Source: Prochlorococcus sp. AG-409-A10
Lineage (GTDB): Bacteria > Cyanobacteriota > Cyanobacteriia > PCC-6307 > Cyanobiaceae
DNA: 64,000 bases
NCBI GenBank assembly: GCA_003216175.1
Contig: QCJG01000001.1
Location: forward strand, 124,001-188,000
Direction of reading: 5' to 3'
The notes under the pieces: model-generated
Seen by the model: the letters and a program-made list of their open reading frames with translations, nothing else
Database searches by the model: none
Told to the model about the DNA's origin: nothing
In this document: positions 45,520-55,178 of the stretch, in pieces
Numbering within the stretch: the first letter of the stretch is position 1
How the letters are laid out: each line of letters opens with the position of its first letter
Program-made: the position numbers and the translations under genes

Positions 45520-48500
45520 TTATGCAACCATTACGAAGTCGCCTGCGACAACAGATGCTGTACCTGTCAATGTTGCAACAAGAGAGATCTCTGAAGCAAC
45601 CGCTGCTGCGTTACCTGGTGCTGCATGGTAAATGTAAGTATTACCGCCATCAAAGGCTGCAATGTAGAAGTTCTCATTTGACCCAGTAGTTAGTTCAGTA
45701 ACTGTGTTGGAATCATTAGCTAAGTACTTCATCAACTGAGCACCGTCGGTCACAGCAGATAGATCAGCTTCGCCTTCATTACCTCCAGTCAAGATGAAAA
45801 TATCCTTAGCATCAGTATTGGCGTAAGAACCATCAAGGTTAAAAGCACCATCGTTCACTTTGGTTACAGCACCAACGAATGCCTCAGCAGCAGCATTGGC
45901 AAGAGTTCCATCAGCTGTTAAAGCAGCGCTTAAACCGATATCGTCAGTACCACTAACAAATCCGGTAACGTTATCACGGTTAGCAACAGCTGAAATTCCA
46001 GTCAATGAAACAGTGTCTCCACCTGCACCAACTGCTATTTCATCTATACCGTTACCACCTGTAATGGTATCGGCGCCTGCTCCACCAGTGATTACGTCTG
46101 TATTCGCGGTACCAATGATAGTTGATCCGCCTTTAATCGCTGTAATCTCTGAACCGAAACTTCCAGTGATGTTTGACAAATCAACTGATTCAAATCCACT
46201 TTGAACAGCGCTGTTGGAGTTGCCGTTAAACGTTGTGACTTGGTCGCCAGTTTTGCTTAGGTCAACTTTGATACCACCAAGAATCAAGTTCTTTGTTACG
46301 ACCAAGTTATCGCCAGTACCTGCTCCAGCAGCAATCGCATCATCACCGTGATTCATCATGAAAGTATCATCTCCATCTGAACCGGTATATGTTGACGCCG
46401 CTGTAGATGATCTACCTGTTTGAACAAATGAACCGCCTTCATCCATGCCAGATGCATCGATTGTGGTGACATCTTCATTCAACGCTCTAACTGTGAGTGC
46501 TTGATTACCGGTTGCAACCAATTTCATGGTCTCACCAGCAGTTGTCATGCTCAAGTTTGCAAGACTGATGTCTTCGGCAGCCGTAGCGTTCTTGACCGTA
46601 ACAGTCTCAATATCAGTCGTCTTAAGTTGAGCTCCATCAGCAATTGTTCCCTTCAATTCAAAGGTCACTGCATCAGATGATCCTGTCGCATCAGACAAGA
46701 TGTACTCAACAACACCAGCAGCATCTGCTGCTCCAGTAACGGTGACGCCGTGATCAACTGCTTTGTCAATCTTCAAGGTGTCGCCAGTACCAACTTTTGC
46801 CTCAATTGTTGTGACGCCTGTTGTATTTGAAAGATCTAGAACTGGTGCAATCGTTGAACCAGCTGCTTCAATTTTTAAAATCTCGACGCCACTTGTGTTT
46901 GGCTTGTAACTAGAAGAACCAGTCGCTGTATATTTTGAAGTGACCTCATCCAATGCGTTTGATCCGCCAGTAATTGTGAGAGTGTCATCTAACTTGTTAT
47001 CTGCAACACCTACCTTGAGTAGACCACCAAATGTTCCAGCATTAAAGGTCTTAACTGTGTCTGCTAAATAAGTAGTTGTGAAACCAATATTCGAGAAGCT
47101 AGTAAGTGAATTACCTCCAGTAATTGTGATCGCTGTTGTACCACCATCAGCATTCGAGTTGAATGGCTCGTTATCAGCTAAAACAATATCAACATTGCCA
47201 GCGACAAGATCGAGTGTGACATTCTCAGCGCGGAGATCAGATGGATTAACGAATCCAGTGTCAACAGTGACTGTGATTGTGTCAGTGCCAGCTCCAGCAT
47301 TGATGTTATGAGCAACACCAGCTGTCTTGCCAACGGTAAAAGTATCTGCCTTGGCTGAACCAGTCGCTGTTACTTTGCCTGTACCTGCAAGATCAGAAGT
47401 GGTCGCTGCTGTGGCATCAGAAAGATTAAACTTCTGAGTACCTTTAATACCAGTCGTATCAACAGTAGTGACGTTTTTATGCAGAGTACCTAATTGAACA
47501 TTGGAGTTACCAGCAGTGCTCTTTTGAGTTGCACTAACTTTAGTACCCTCAAACTTGCCAAGAGCATAAGTAACTTCGTGAACACTTCCACTACTTGAGT
47601 CATTGGTAGTAATCGCAAGTGTTTCTATCCCTGTCGCTTCAACAGTATTCGTCCTAATTGCGGTATCAAGATTTGATTGAAGCTTCAATATGTCTGATGT
47701 ACCGGTCGAATCTGCAGCAGTCACTTTGACAGATGTTGCAGCATCACTAGAAACAATTGTTGTTCCTAGATCAAAACCAGTAATCGTTTGAACACTGCCA
47801 TCAAGCTCAAGATTCTTAAGACCAGTTACATTTGACAAATCAATCTTGTTATCACCTGTCGTTGCAAGATCTAATGTCTCAACATCAGAGATATTCAACT
47901 TACCTGTAGTAACTGTTTTACCAGTCCAAGCTGTCGCTGTTACCTTATCTTCTGTTCCAGCTCCACCAATGATGGTGTCATTGTTGTCGAGCTTATCAGT
48001 GAAATTAAAAGTTGTATTTTTAGTTGCAGCTTTTGCAGTGATCTTGTTATCAGCAAAAGTAGCTGTAAGTGTTCCAACTAAAGCAGAAGCATCAAATGAA
48101 GTGATCTTATCCCCAACAATAGATGTCAAGGTTGTATCTGCATCTCCAGTTAGCACAACAGATGTTGCAGAAGAAGCTGTCAACGTTGCGACTTCGTTTC
48201 CAGTAACAGCCGTCGCCCCACGTGACCCTTTCTTACTAGTGATATTTACTGTTTCGTAATTACCAACATCAAGTCCCACAAGACCGTCTCTTACCCCTGT
48301 ATTAATCGCATCAAGAGTAACGTTGACAGTATCTGCTGAGGTATCAGATGCACCTGTAATTTTAAGTGTTACACCATCAACGCCGCCAGTATCAGCAGCA
48401 TCTTGAGCGGTGCGCTTTAAAACAACAGCTTGAGAACCAAGATTCGTAATTTCAGTATCTGTTGTCGAACCACCGTCATTACCATCAGCCAAGTCTAATT

Positions 48501-50073
48501 GAACTGTAGTAACACCAGCAGACAACTTAGATACATCCATCCTTGCTGCATCTGTAGTCGCATCAAAAGCGACAGTCTCAATACTGGAGACGTTAGTAAA
48601 TTGCTTATCAAGAGGGGCTGCTGCTGTGGCAGCGGTCATTGTCAAAGTATCGTCGCCATCTCCACCCGCAACAACATCATTCGTTGTCAAAGTTCCAGCG
48701 AACTTGAACGTATCAGCTCCAGTACCACCTTTAACATTAATGGTAGAAGATGAACTGGTTCCAACAGTTAACTTTCCTGTGAAAGCAGAAGCATCTATCG
48801 TTCCATCTATTGTAGTTGTATCTAAAGTTCCATCAAACGCTAATGCAGTTGCGATCTCTAAATCCTGAGAACCAGTAACGTTAACGTTAATTAGTTTGTC
48901 AGAAGTAACAGAATCAAGCTTTGACTTAGCAAGCTCGGAAGTGATATTGATCGTTTCAATCTTATTAGCTGCAAAAGCTCCACCTGTTAAAGCACTGACA
49001 GTAAGTTTCTGTGTATCAGCTGTTCCTGTGACGACATAGGAACCGTTGTAATCGAGATTTAAATTACCTGAACCGTTGCGCATCTCTGCGTCAACATTAT
49101 TTTTCATCCCGTTCAGTTTAGTGTCTCCATACTGACCAGATGAACTCAAACCAACAGTCGTAAGACCAGTCATTAGACCAGTTTCAACTGTTGTTACACC
49201 ACCATTCGCGTTTGTAGAGAAATTAGAAAGGAAAAGCTTCTCTACATTGTCAAGAGTAACGGCACTAATTGTATAACCAGAATCTCCGATGTTACCGGCA
49301 ACTGAAATAGTGAAAGTATCTGTACCAGCTTTTCCATCTACGCTATCGCCAGGAGCAACTGTTGTACCGGTTGCACCTGCATCTTGCAACACTGCAGAGA
49401 TCGTATCGGTACCACCGTCACCAACTAAAGCATCAGTATTAGCTGTCAGTTTAAGATTTTTTGAATCAGGAACTGTGGATGCTGTCGAAGCAGCAATCAT
49501 TGTTGTTACCGCACTTGCTGCATCTGTAGCGGTAGGTGCATTGCTATCTGTTGCTGTCTTAATAAAACTTACACCTGAAGCAAATGCGTCACCTGAAACC
49601 CAAGGTGTTATGGACTCAGCCTGGTAAGCAAGAATAGCTGTGGTTGATTTCTCTAGTTCGGCGGTAAATGACTCGGCAGCAGCAACTTTATTTGCTAAAG
49701 CTTGTGCGTCTAAAGCACCTTGAGTTTCATTACCAGAAATAGGATTAGTAGCTGCAGCTATTAAATTGACTGCAATATTAGATAGTTGTAAGTTGCCATT
49801 TTGTATTTCACCTGTCCAATAAAGCAATCCAGCAGAGTCAGCTTGACGACCAAATAGATTTACGTATAAAGAATTAACCTGCTCTTCAGTTGTTTTTGAT
49901 GCAACAGTTGTTGTTTTATATTCATCTTGAGCATAGATTTTGTCGGCAAACTCTCTAGCTGTAGTGATACCGCTGGATGAAGAGAGCCAGTATTTGATAC
50001 CAGCAGGATCGCCAGGACGCCCAAAATATGCAATGTATTGCTGTTGGAGCTGGGTTGCAGTAAGAGTCGACAT
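45520..50073 (-). CDS. Large (about 1517 aa) predicted T1SS-secreted protein, short paralogue of the giant protein, with N-terminal DUF4214 (ORF track extends to 50220; MSTLTATQLQQQYIAYFGRPG start at 50073 matches the paralogue)
   Basis: Same N-terminal module, same core, similar C-terminal domain; lacks the repeat array. Confidence 0.93.
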   Translation of the reverse strand: MSTLTATQLQQQYIAYFGRPGDPAGIKYWLSSSSGITTAREFADKIYAQDEYKTTTVASKTTEEQVNSLYVNLFGRQADSAGLLYWTGEIQNGNLQLSNIAVNLIAAATNPISGNETQGALDAQALANKVAAAESFTAELEKSTTAILAYQAESITPWVSGDAFASGVSFIKTATDSNAPTATDAASAVTTMIAASTASTVPDSKNLKLTANTDALVGDGGTDTISAVLQDAGATGTTVAPGDSVDGKAGTDTFTISVAGNIGDSGYTISAVTLDNVEKLFLSNFSTNANGGVTTVETGLMTGLTTVGLSSSGQYGDTKLNGMKNNVDAEMRNGSGNLNLDYNGSYVVTGTADTQKLTVSALTGGAFAANKIETINITSELAKSKLDSVTSDKLINVNVTGSQDLEIATALAFDGTLDTTTIDGTIDASAFTGKLTVGTSSSSTINVKGGTGADTFKFAGTLTTNDVVAGGDGDDTLTMTAATAAAPLDKQFTNVSSIETVAFDATTDAARMDVSKLSAGVTTVQLDLADGNDGGSTTDTEITNLGSQAVVLKRTAQDAADTGGVDGVTLKITGASDTSADTVNVTLDAINTGVRDGLVGLDVGNYETVNITSKKGSRGATAVTGNEVATLTASSATSVVLTGDADTTLTSIVGDKITSFDASALVGTLTATFADNKITAKAATKNTTFNFTDKLDNNDTIIGGAGTEDKVTATAWTGKTVTTGKLNISDVETLDLATTGDNKIDLSNVTGLKNLELDGSVQTITGFDLGTTIVSSDAATSVKVTAADSTGTSDILKLQSNLDTAIRTNTVEATGIETLAITTNDSSSGSVHEVTYALGKFEGTKVSATQKSTAGNSNVQLGTLHKNVTTVDTTGIKGTQKFNLSDATAATTSDLAGTGKVTATGSAKADTFTVGKTAGVAHNINAGAGTDTITVTVDTGFVNPSDLRAENVTLDLVAGNVDIVLADNEPFNSNADGGTTAITITGGNSLTSFSNIGFTTTYLADTVKTFNAGTFGGLLKVGVADNKLDDTLTITGGSNALDEVTSKYTATGSSSYKPNTSGVEILKIEAAGSTIAPVLDLSNTTGVTTIEAKVGTGDTLKIDKAVDHGVTVTGAADAAGVVEYILSDATGSSDAVTFELKGTIADGAQLKTTDIETVTVKNATAAEDISLANLSMTTAGETMKLVATGNQALTVRALNEDVTTIDASGMDEGGSFVQTGRSSTAASTYTGSDGDDTFMMNHGDDAIAAGAGTGDNLVVTKNLILGGIKVDLSKTGDQVTTFNGNSNSAVQSGFESVDLSNITGSFGSEITAIKGGSTIIGTANTDVITGGAGADTITGGNGIDEIAVGAGGDTVSLTGISAVANRDNVTGFVSGTDDIGLSAALTADGTLANAAAEAFVGAVTKVNDGAFNLDGSYANTDAKDIFILTGGNEGEADLSAVTDGAQLMKYLANDSNTVTELTTGSNENFYIAAFDGGNTYIYHAAPGNAAAVASEISLVATLTGTASVVAGDFVMVA
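46103..49386. repeat. Near-identical 3.28-kb block, copy 2 (partner 41371..44654)
   Basis: See copy 1; antisense ORFs at 47078, 47846, 48499, 48626 repeat those at 42346, 43114, 43767, 43894 with identical translations and exactly 4732 bp offset. Confidence 0.93.
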
Positions 50074-50443
50074 TAGTGGTTGTGAATTACTATTTAGATA
50101 GGGAACTCCGCTTTTCTTGCGGCTGCCGAGAACCCTGTCTGGGCCTGGCAAATCTACAAAAGGTATACAAACCCTGTGTAGTTGGCCGACTAAATATATA
50201 TGTAAGTGCCTCAGAAGCAAAGCCTTTTATTTATGTCAGTACTGATATCAACACAAAAAAAGACGAGTTTATCTCCTCTCGAAAGCATTAATATCTGAGA
50301 AATTTGAATATTGATATCAAAAATTTAGATAAAATTATTTCTCATTAATTATTGCAGTGGAACGGTTTACAAGAGTTAATTAGTTAAATTAGTTATTTAT
50401 ACGTACATAACTAAAGACGAAAGAGAAATTCAAAATAACACTC

Positions 50444-50467
50444 AAAAAAAACAGCCACTAAAGTGGC
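50444..50467 (-). terminator. Rho-independent-type terminator on minus strand with no recognised upstream minus-strand CDS
   Basis: Minus strand GTGCCACTTTAGTGGCTGTTTTTTTTGAG: GCCAC/GTGGC stem and 8-T tract. Confidence 0.65.
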
Positions 50468-50565
50468 ACACATGCAAAAAAGGAATAGTTTCTCTAAATT
50501 CAAAAAAAAGCGTAAAAGTATGGACTCATTGGTTACAAAAGGGGTAAGGCAGTTTAAATAAATAC

Positions 50566-51519
50566 ATGAATTCCATAATTCTGGTCTTAGGTTGTACAGG
50601 ACAAGATGGTAGCTATTTATGCAAATCACTTCTGCAAAAAAACCTTTCTGTTATTGGAGTCTCGCGAACAAGCGATCCAAAAAGGAATAACCATATAGCT
50701 CTTGGGATAGAAAATAATTTTCCGATTATCAAAGCAAATCTTTCTGATTCGTATTCAATTGAGAAACTAATTAATAAATATAAACCAACTAAAATTTACA
50801 ACCTATCAGCACAATCATCCGTTGGACAATCCTTTGTCCAACCTCTCGAAACACAAACAAGCATTGTAAATACAACATTTAATCTTTTAGAAACTGCTAG
50901 GAAATTAAACTACCAGGGTGAAATTTTCTTTGCAGGTAGTAGCGAAATTTATGGTAATACAACGGAGCCAGCAGAAATAGACTCAAAAATAGATATTAGA
51001 AGCCCATATGCTGCAGCCAAATACCAAAGTATGATACTAGTAAAGCTTTATAGAGAAACTTATAATCTAAGATGTATGACAGGGGTACTTTTTAACCATG
51101 AATCTCCATTAAGAGGACCAAATTTTGTAACTCAAAAAATAATTTCTGGTGCTATAAACTCCACAAAGAATAAATCCTACAAGCTACGTCTAGGAAATAT
51201 AAATATCATTCGAGATTGGGGATGCGCGGAAGAATATGTTGAAGCGATGCAAAAGATAGCCAATTCAAAAACAATCAAAGACTATATAATTTGTACTGGA
51301 AAGCCTACTAAATTAAAAGAGTTCATCAATTTAGCATTCACAAAATTGAACTTAGATTGGAAAAAACATGTGATATCCGATAAAACATTTTTCAGAAAAA
51401 ATGATATTGATATTAGTGTAGGAAATGCAAGTAAAATCGAACAGGAATTGAATTGGAGAGCAAAGAAAAAAATACCTCAATTAATTGAAGATCTTCTAAT
51501 CGCAAAGAATGCATATTAA
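50566..51519 (+). CDS. GDP-mannose 4,6-dehydratase-like NDP-sugar epimerase/dehydratase
   Basis: [93 protein letters not shown]. Confidence 0.88.
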   Translation: MNSIILVLGCTGQDGSYLCKSLLQKNLSVIGVSRTSDPKRNNHIALGIENNFPIIKANLSDSYSIEKLINKYKPTKIYNLSAQSSVGQSFVQPLETQTSIVNTTFNLLETARKLNYQGEIFFAGSSEIYGNTTEPAEIDSKIDIRSPYAAAKYQSMILVKLYRETYNLRCMTGVLFNHESPLRGPNFVTQKIISGAINSTKNKSYKLRLGNINIIRDWGCAEEYVEAMQKIANSKTIKDYIICTGKPTKLKEFINLAFTKLNLDWKKHVISDKTFFRKNDIDISVGNASKIEQELNWRAKKKIPQLIEDLLIAKNAY

Positions 51520-54500
51520 TCCTTATTTAATTCTAAACACCTAATCATAGAAGAAAGCCTCAAACCCAAATTTGAAAATCTACGATAATTAATATTTTCA
51601 TATCTTTGGAACTTATTCTTGCTTTCATAAGTATTATTTTCTTGCTTATTTTCATACCAATCAAAAATACCCTTTGCAATTAAATCAGGAGTACTACCTG
51701 GTAAATAATCAACTAAATCAGACACATCATTAAAAATTTGAATTGGAGTTACTATTACAGGACAACAAGTTGCTAATCCATGACGAACTGCTGCACTCGA
51801 TGATTCATTAGATTCTTGATAAGGAAAGATAGAGAAATCATGTTCGGACAACATTTTTAGAATTACGTCATCAGGTAAATAATCTTTATTTATTTTAATA
51901 AGTTCCGTCAGATTTAATTCTCTTACTAATTTGATTAAATCTTCATATACCCAATAGTAATTTTGACTATAAATTGAAGAAAATATATTTAATTCGACTT
52001 TAAAATCCTTTGAATTAAGAATACTAATAGCTTTGATAAGTTCAAAATAACCTTTATTTGGTAAGCAAAAGCCATAAGAAGCTATACGTCGTATATTTTT
52101 TTTGATCTTAAATTTAGATTTTAATTCAGGTTTGATAGTCTCTGTATGAAAATCTAAAATACCATGTGGGAATAAACTCACATTATCAATTAAGCCAATA
52201 TCTTTTAATCGATTAACATCTTCAATTGAATGTACCAATAACCTATCACAATGTTTCAAGCTTTTAGAAAGTAATTTTAATTGTTTATTAGAGTTATCTT
52301 TAGGACTAATAGTAGAGTGAAGAAAAACTATAATGACAATTCCTTGTTCATTAATTCTTTCTATAAATTCAGAAAGAAAATTAAAATTATAAAAACCAAA
52401 ATTAAATTGTAATACTAAAGTTGAAATATTAGATTTGATAACTTCATCAAACAGTTTATTAAGATTATCTAATCCATTTGCCTCTAAGTTCCAACAAGCG
52501 TTTAAGTTTAAATCATTATCATTAATCTTAGGCTCACTAATTGGACTAAATACTACATAATCATCAAAAATATATTCCAAGAGATGCTTTGAATATGAGG
52601 CGATACCACACCTTTGATTCCAAGTACTGACCCAACCAATTTTTGAATACTTCTTATGTACCCTAGAGGATAGATGCTCAGTAAATATTAGATTCTTTTT
52701 TACTACATTATCCCAAGTAAACTTTTTAATATTTTCTTTGGCTATAGAAGTACGTTTCTCTAACTCGTCTTTGGGAGTGACATAAATTTGTCTCAAAAGA
52801 TCAGTTAGATGTTCATACGAAGGTTCAGCCCAATATGAAAGTCCTAAATTAAAATGAGTTTCAGCAGGTTCATATTTATATTTTATTAACCAGCTATTTT
52901 GATCATTACAAAAATCAGTTTGCCCACCCCAACCAGTTGTAATAACGGGCAAACCGAGTGACATAGCTTCTCCTATTGGTAAACCAAATCCTTCGCCACG
53001 ACTAGGAGCAACAAGAGCATTACAACTTAGATATAAAGATTTGATCTGACTCTCTGTGTAATCTTCAGTAATTAATATTACATCTGGATATGAAACATCA
53101 GTGGCTTTAATCTCCTCTAATTGAGACTTAAAGTCATTATGAGGGTTTTTGAAAGTTTTCACGACCAAGCTAACATCATCAGAACTTCGAAATGCGTTGC
53201 CATATGCCTTAAGTAAGACATCAATACCTTTTCTTGGAAAACAGGAGGAAATATGCAAAAATGTGAATTTTTTAGTATCTAAATTTAAACCTATATCGTG
53301 ATCAAACTGATCTAGATGATCTAAACCTAAACCAGAGACTTCAACAGGTATCCTCAGACCATTATCAATAAGTATCTTTTTTACTTGCTCGGACATAACA
53401 GTTATACCTTGCAAGTATTGATTAAAATCGTTAATCCAATTAGAGGGAAATTCAGATTCTTCCCATCCATATGCATGGATAAGATTAATTCTAGACTCTA
53501 AGTCATTGACTCTTGGTGGATATAAATTTCTACTTGTAATATCTGGTTGAATATTAATCTTTAAACTAGATTTATAGATTGAATAAATACTTGGAAAAAG
53601 TTTTAAAAAATTTGTATTAGGTGTATAATCACCATTTCCTTCAGTGATTTTTAAGGTTAATTTCTCAACCTTATCTTCTAATGCACTAGTAAAATATCTA
53701 TTAAGTATCGCAAGACTATAACTAGAGTCAAATGGGCCTTCTATATGCCAAGAAGATAAATTGCCAGAATCAAAAATAAATCTAACTACTGAGTCAATTG
53801 AACAATTTATTTTATCTATTGATGCAGCGATTTGTGTAATTAATAGATCGTCTATTTTAGATGATAAGGCTTTATTCTTATTTATAGTTGTTACTAGTTT
53901 ATCTAATAGACTATCTCTAGTATGTTTAAAACTATCCCAACTCTTAATCTCTATTTTCTTCTCATTTTGTGAGATATCTATACATGCTTTAATGAGCAAA
54001 GAAGATGTTTTAACCCATGAAAACTTTGTACATTGTTTAGCAGAATTTCGAATTAACTCGCTTTTAAAATTATAATCAGATAAAGCTTTTACAATAAGAT
54101 TTTTAATTTCTAATACATTAGTCGGATCAAACATCGCAGGGTCATAGCATATTACTTCTGGAATACTTGTCCGATCAGATCCGATCACAGGAGCCCCACA
54201 ACTCATCGCCTCAAGTATCGGAAGACCAAATCCCTCATGAAGAGAGGGGAAAACAAATAGTTCACAACTTTGATATAAATAAACTAACTCTTGATCTGTG
54301 ACATAACCAAGTTGAATTATCTTCTCTATATTAATATTATAAAGTTCAATCCAAGTATCAATTAAGTCAACTTCTTGGGGCAAAAGCTTTCCAACCAGAA
54401 CTAATTTTACTTCATCAAATTGAGAAGGCAACTGACTAAAAGCTTCCAATAAACGTTTAACATTTTTTCTTGGATCACTTGCACCAGAATATAAAATAAA

Positions 54501-55169
54501 GGGCTTCAAAAGATCAAATTCTTTTATAGAAAAAAACTTATTATTTTCTTTAGCTGAAAATATATTCTTATCACACGCAGAAGAAATATTATATATTTTC
54601 TTCCGATCGATTTCTAAATATTTGACTAGTTCGTCTGAAGATGATTTAGAAATAGATAATAAAGCTCTTAGTTTTTTAACACCTTCAAGCTTTAATTTAT
54701 AAAATTTTGAAAAATCAGGATTATTATCAAGATATAAATTTGAATTGAGTAAAGGAATTAAATCATAAAATATTGATATAATAGGTGTAGATAAAAAACT
54801 AGTATCTATATCAGTGAGACAATTATCCTTAAAACCTTCAAAATAACTCGTGATAAGAATTATATCAGCGTTCAAAATACTAAATGCATATGACCTCAAA
54901 TAAATACCTAACTGATATGTAATACTATTATTTGATATAAAATCAAGGGGACATGGCGCATACCAACTAACATAATGAACCCGATCCGTTTTTAATTCAT
55001 CTTTAAAATCAAACTTTGCATCTTTTAAAGCAGCATTAGCAACTAAAAAATATTCATGTTCAGGAAAATTATTAATTGTTGCCTTAATAATAGACAGGGA
55101 ATATCTACCGATACCTCTGGATCTACTACCTTCACTTTGAACCCCCTGAATATCTATTGCAATTCTCAT
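51516..55169 (-). CDS. Multidomain glycosyltransferase with three tandem GT4-like domains
   Basis: FPSLHEGFGLPILEAMSCGAPVIGSDRTSIPEV, APSRGEGFGLPIGEAMSLGLPVITTGWGGQTDF, third degenerate FPYQESNESSSAAVRHGLATCCPVIVTP. Confidence 0.88.
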   Translation of the reverse strand: MRIAIDIQGVQSEGSRSRGIGRYSLSIIKATINNFPEHEYFLVANAALKDAKFDFKDELKTDRVHYVSWYAPCPLDFISNNSITYQLGIYLRSYAFSILNADIILITSYFEGFKDNCLTDIDTSFLSTPIISIFYDLIPLLNSNLYLDNNPDFSKFYKLKLEGVKKLRALLSISKSSSDELVKYLEIDRKKIYNISSACDKNIFSAKENNKFFSIKEFDLLKPFILYSGASDPRKNVKRLLEAFSQLPSQFDEVKLVLVGKLLPQEVDLIDTWIELYNINIEKIIQLGYVTDQELVYLYQSCELFVFPSLHEGFGLPILEAMSCGAPVIGSDRTSIPEVICYDPAMFDPTNVLEIKNLIVKALSDYNFKSELIRNSAKQCTKFSWVKTSSLLIKACIDISQNEKKIEIKSWDSFKHTRDSLLDKLVTTINKNKALSSKIDDLLITQIAASIDKINCSIDSVVRFIFDSGNLSSWHIEGPFDSSYSLAILNRYFTSALEDKVEKLTLKITEGNGDYTPNTNFLKLFPSIYSIYKSSLKINIQPDITSRNLYPPRVNDLESRINLIHAYGWEESEFPSNWINDFNQYLQGITVMSEQVKKILIDNGLRIPVEVSGLGLDHLDQFDHDIGLNLDTKKFTFLHISSCFPRKGIDVLLKAYGNAFRSSDDVSLVVKTFKNPHNDFKSQLEEIKATDVSYPDVILITEDYTESQIKSLYLSCNALVAPSRGEGFGLPIGEAMSLGLPVITTGWGGQTDFCNDQNSWLIKYKYEPAETHFNLGLSYWAEPSYEHLTDLLRQIYVTPKDELEKRTSIAKENIKKFTWDNVVKKNLIFTEHLSSRVHKKYSKIGWVSTWNQRCGIASYSKHLLEYIFDDYVVFSPISEPKINDNDLNLNACWNLEANGLDNLNKLFDEVIKSNISTLVLQFNFGFYNFNFLSEFIERINEQGIVIIVFLHSTISPKDNSNKQLKLLSKSLKHCDRLLVHSIEDVNRLKDIGLIDNVSLFPHGILDFHTETIKPELKSKFKIKKNIRRIASYGFCLPNKGYFELIKAISILNSKDFKVELNIFSSIYSQNYYWVYEDLIKLVRELNLTELIKINKDYLPDDVILKMLSEHDFSIFPYQESNESSSAAVRHGLATCCPVIVTPIQIFNDVSDLVDYLPGSTPDLIAKGIFDWYENKQENNTYESKNKFQRYENINYRRFSNLGLRLSSMIRCLELNKD

Positions 55170-55178
55170 TATTTTATA

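Noticed and set aside
36310-49627. Many plus-strand ORFs of 60-137 aa (e.g. 43114..43527, 46204-ending ORF, 47846..48259, 48499..48753)
   Set aside because: All lie antisense inside the two giant genes. They are low-complexity mirror translations (runs of P, S, V, A) caused by the Gly/Thr/Asp/Ala-rich coding strand, and recur in both genes only because the underlying block is duplicated.
50074-50220. 49-codon N-terminal extension of the short giant protein in the ORF track (MLLRHLHIYLVGQLHRVC...)
   Set aside because: The paralogue begins MSTNTLTRTQLQQQYIAYFGRPG and this gene has the matching MSTLTATQLQQQYIAYFGRPG at 50073; upstream codons overlap a structured leader.
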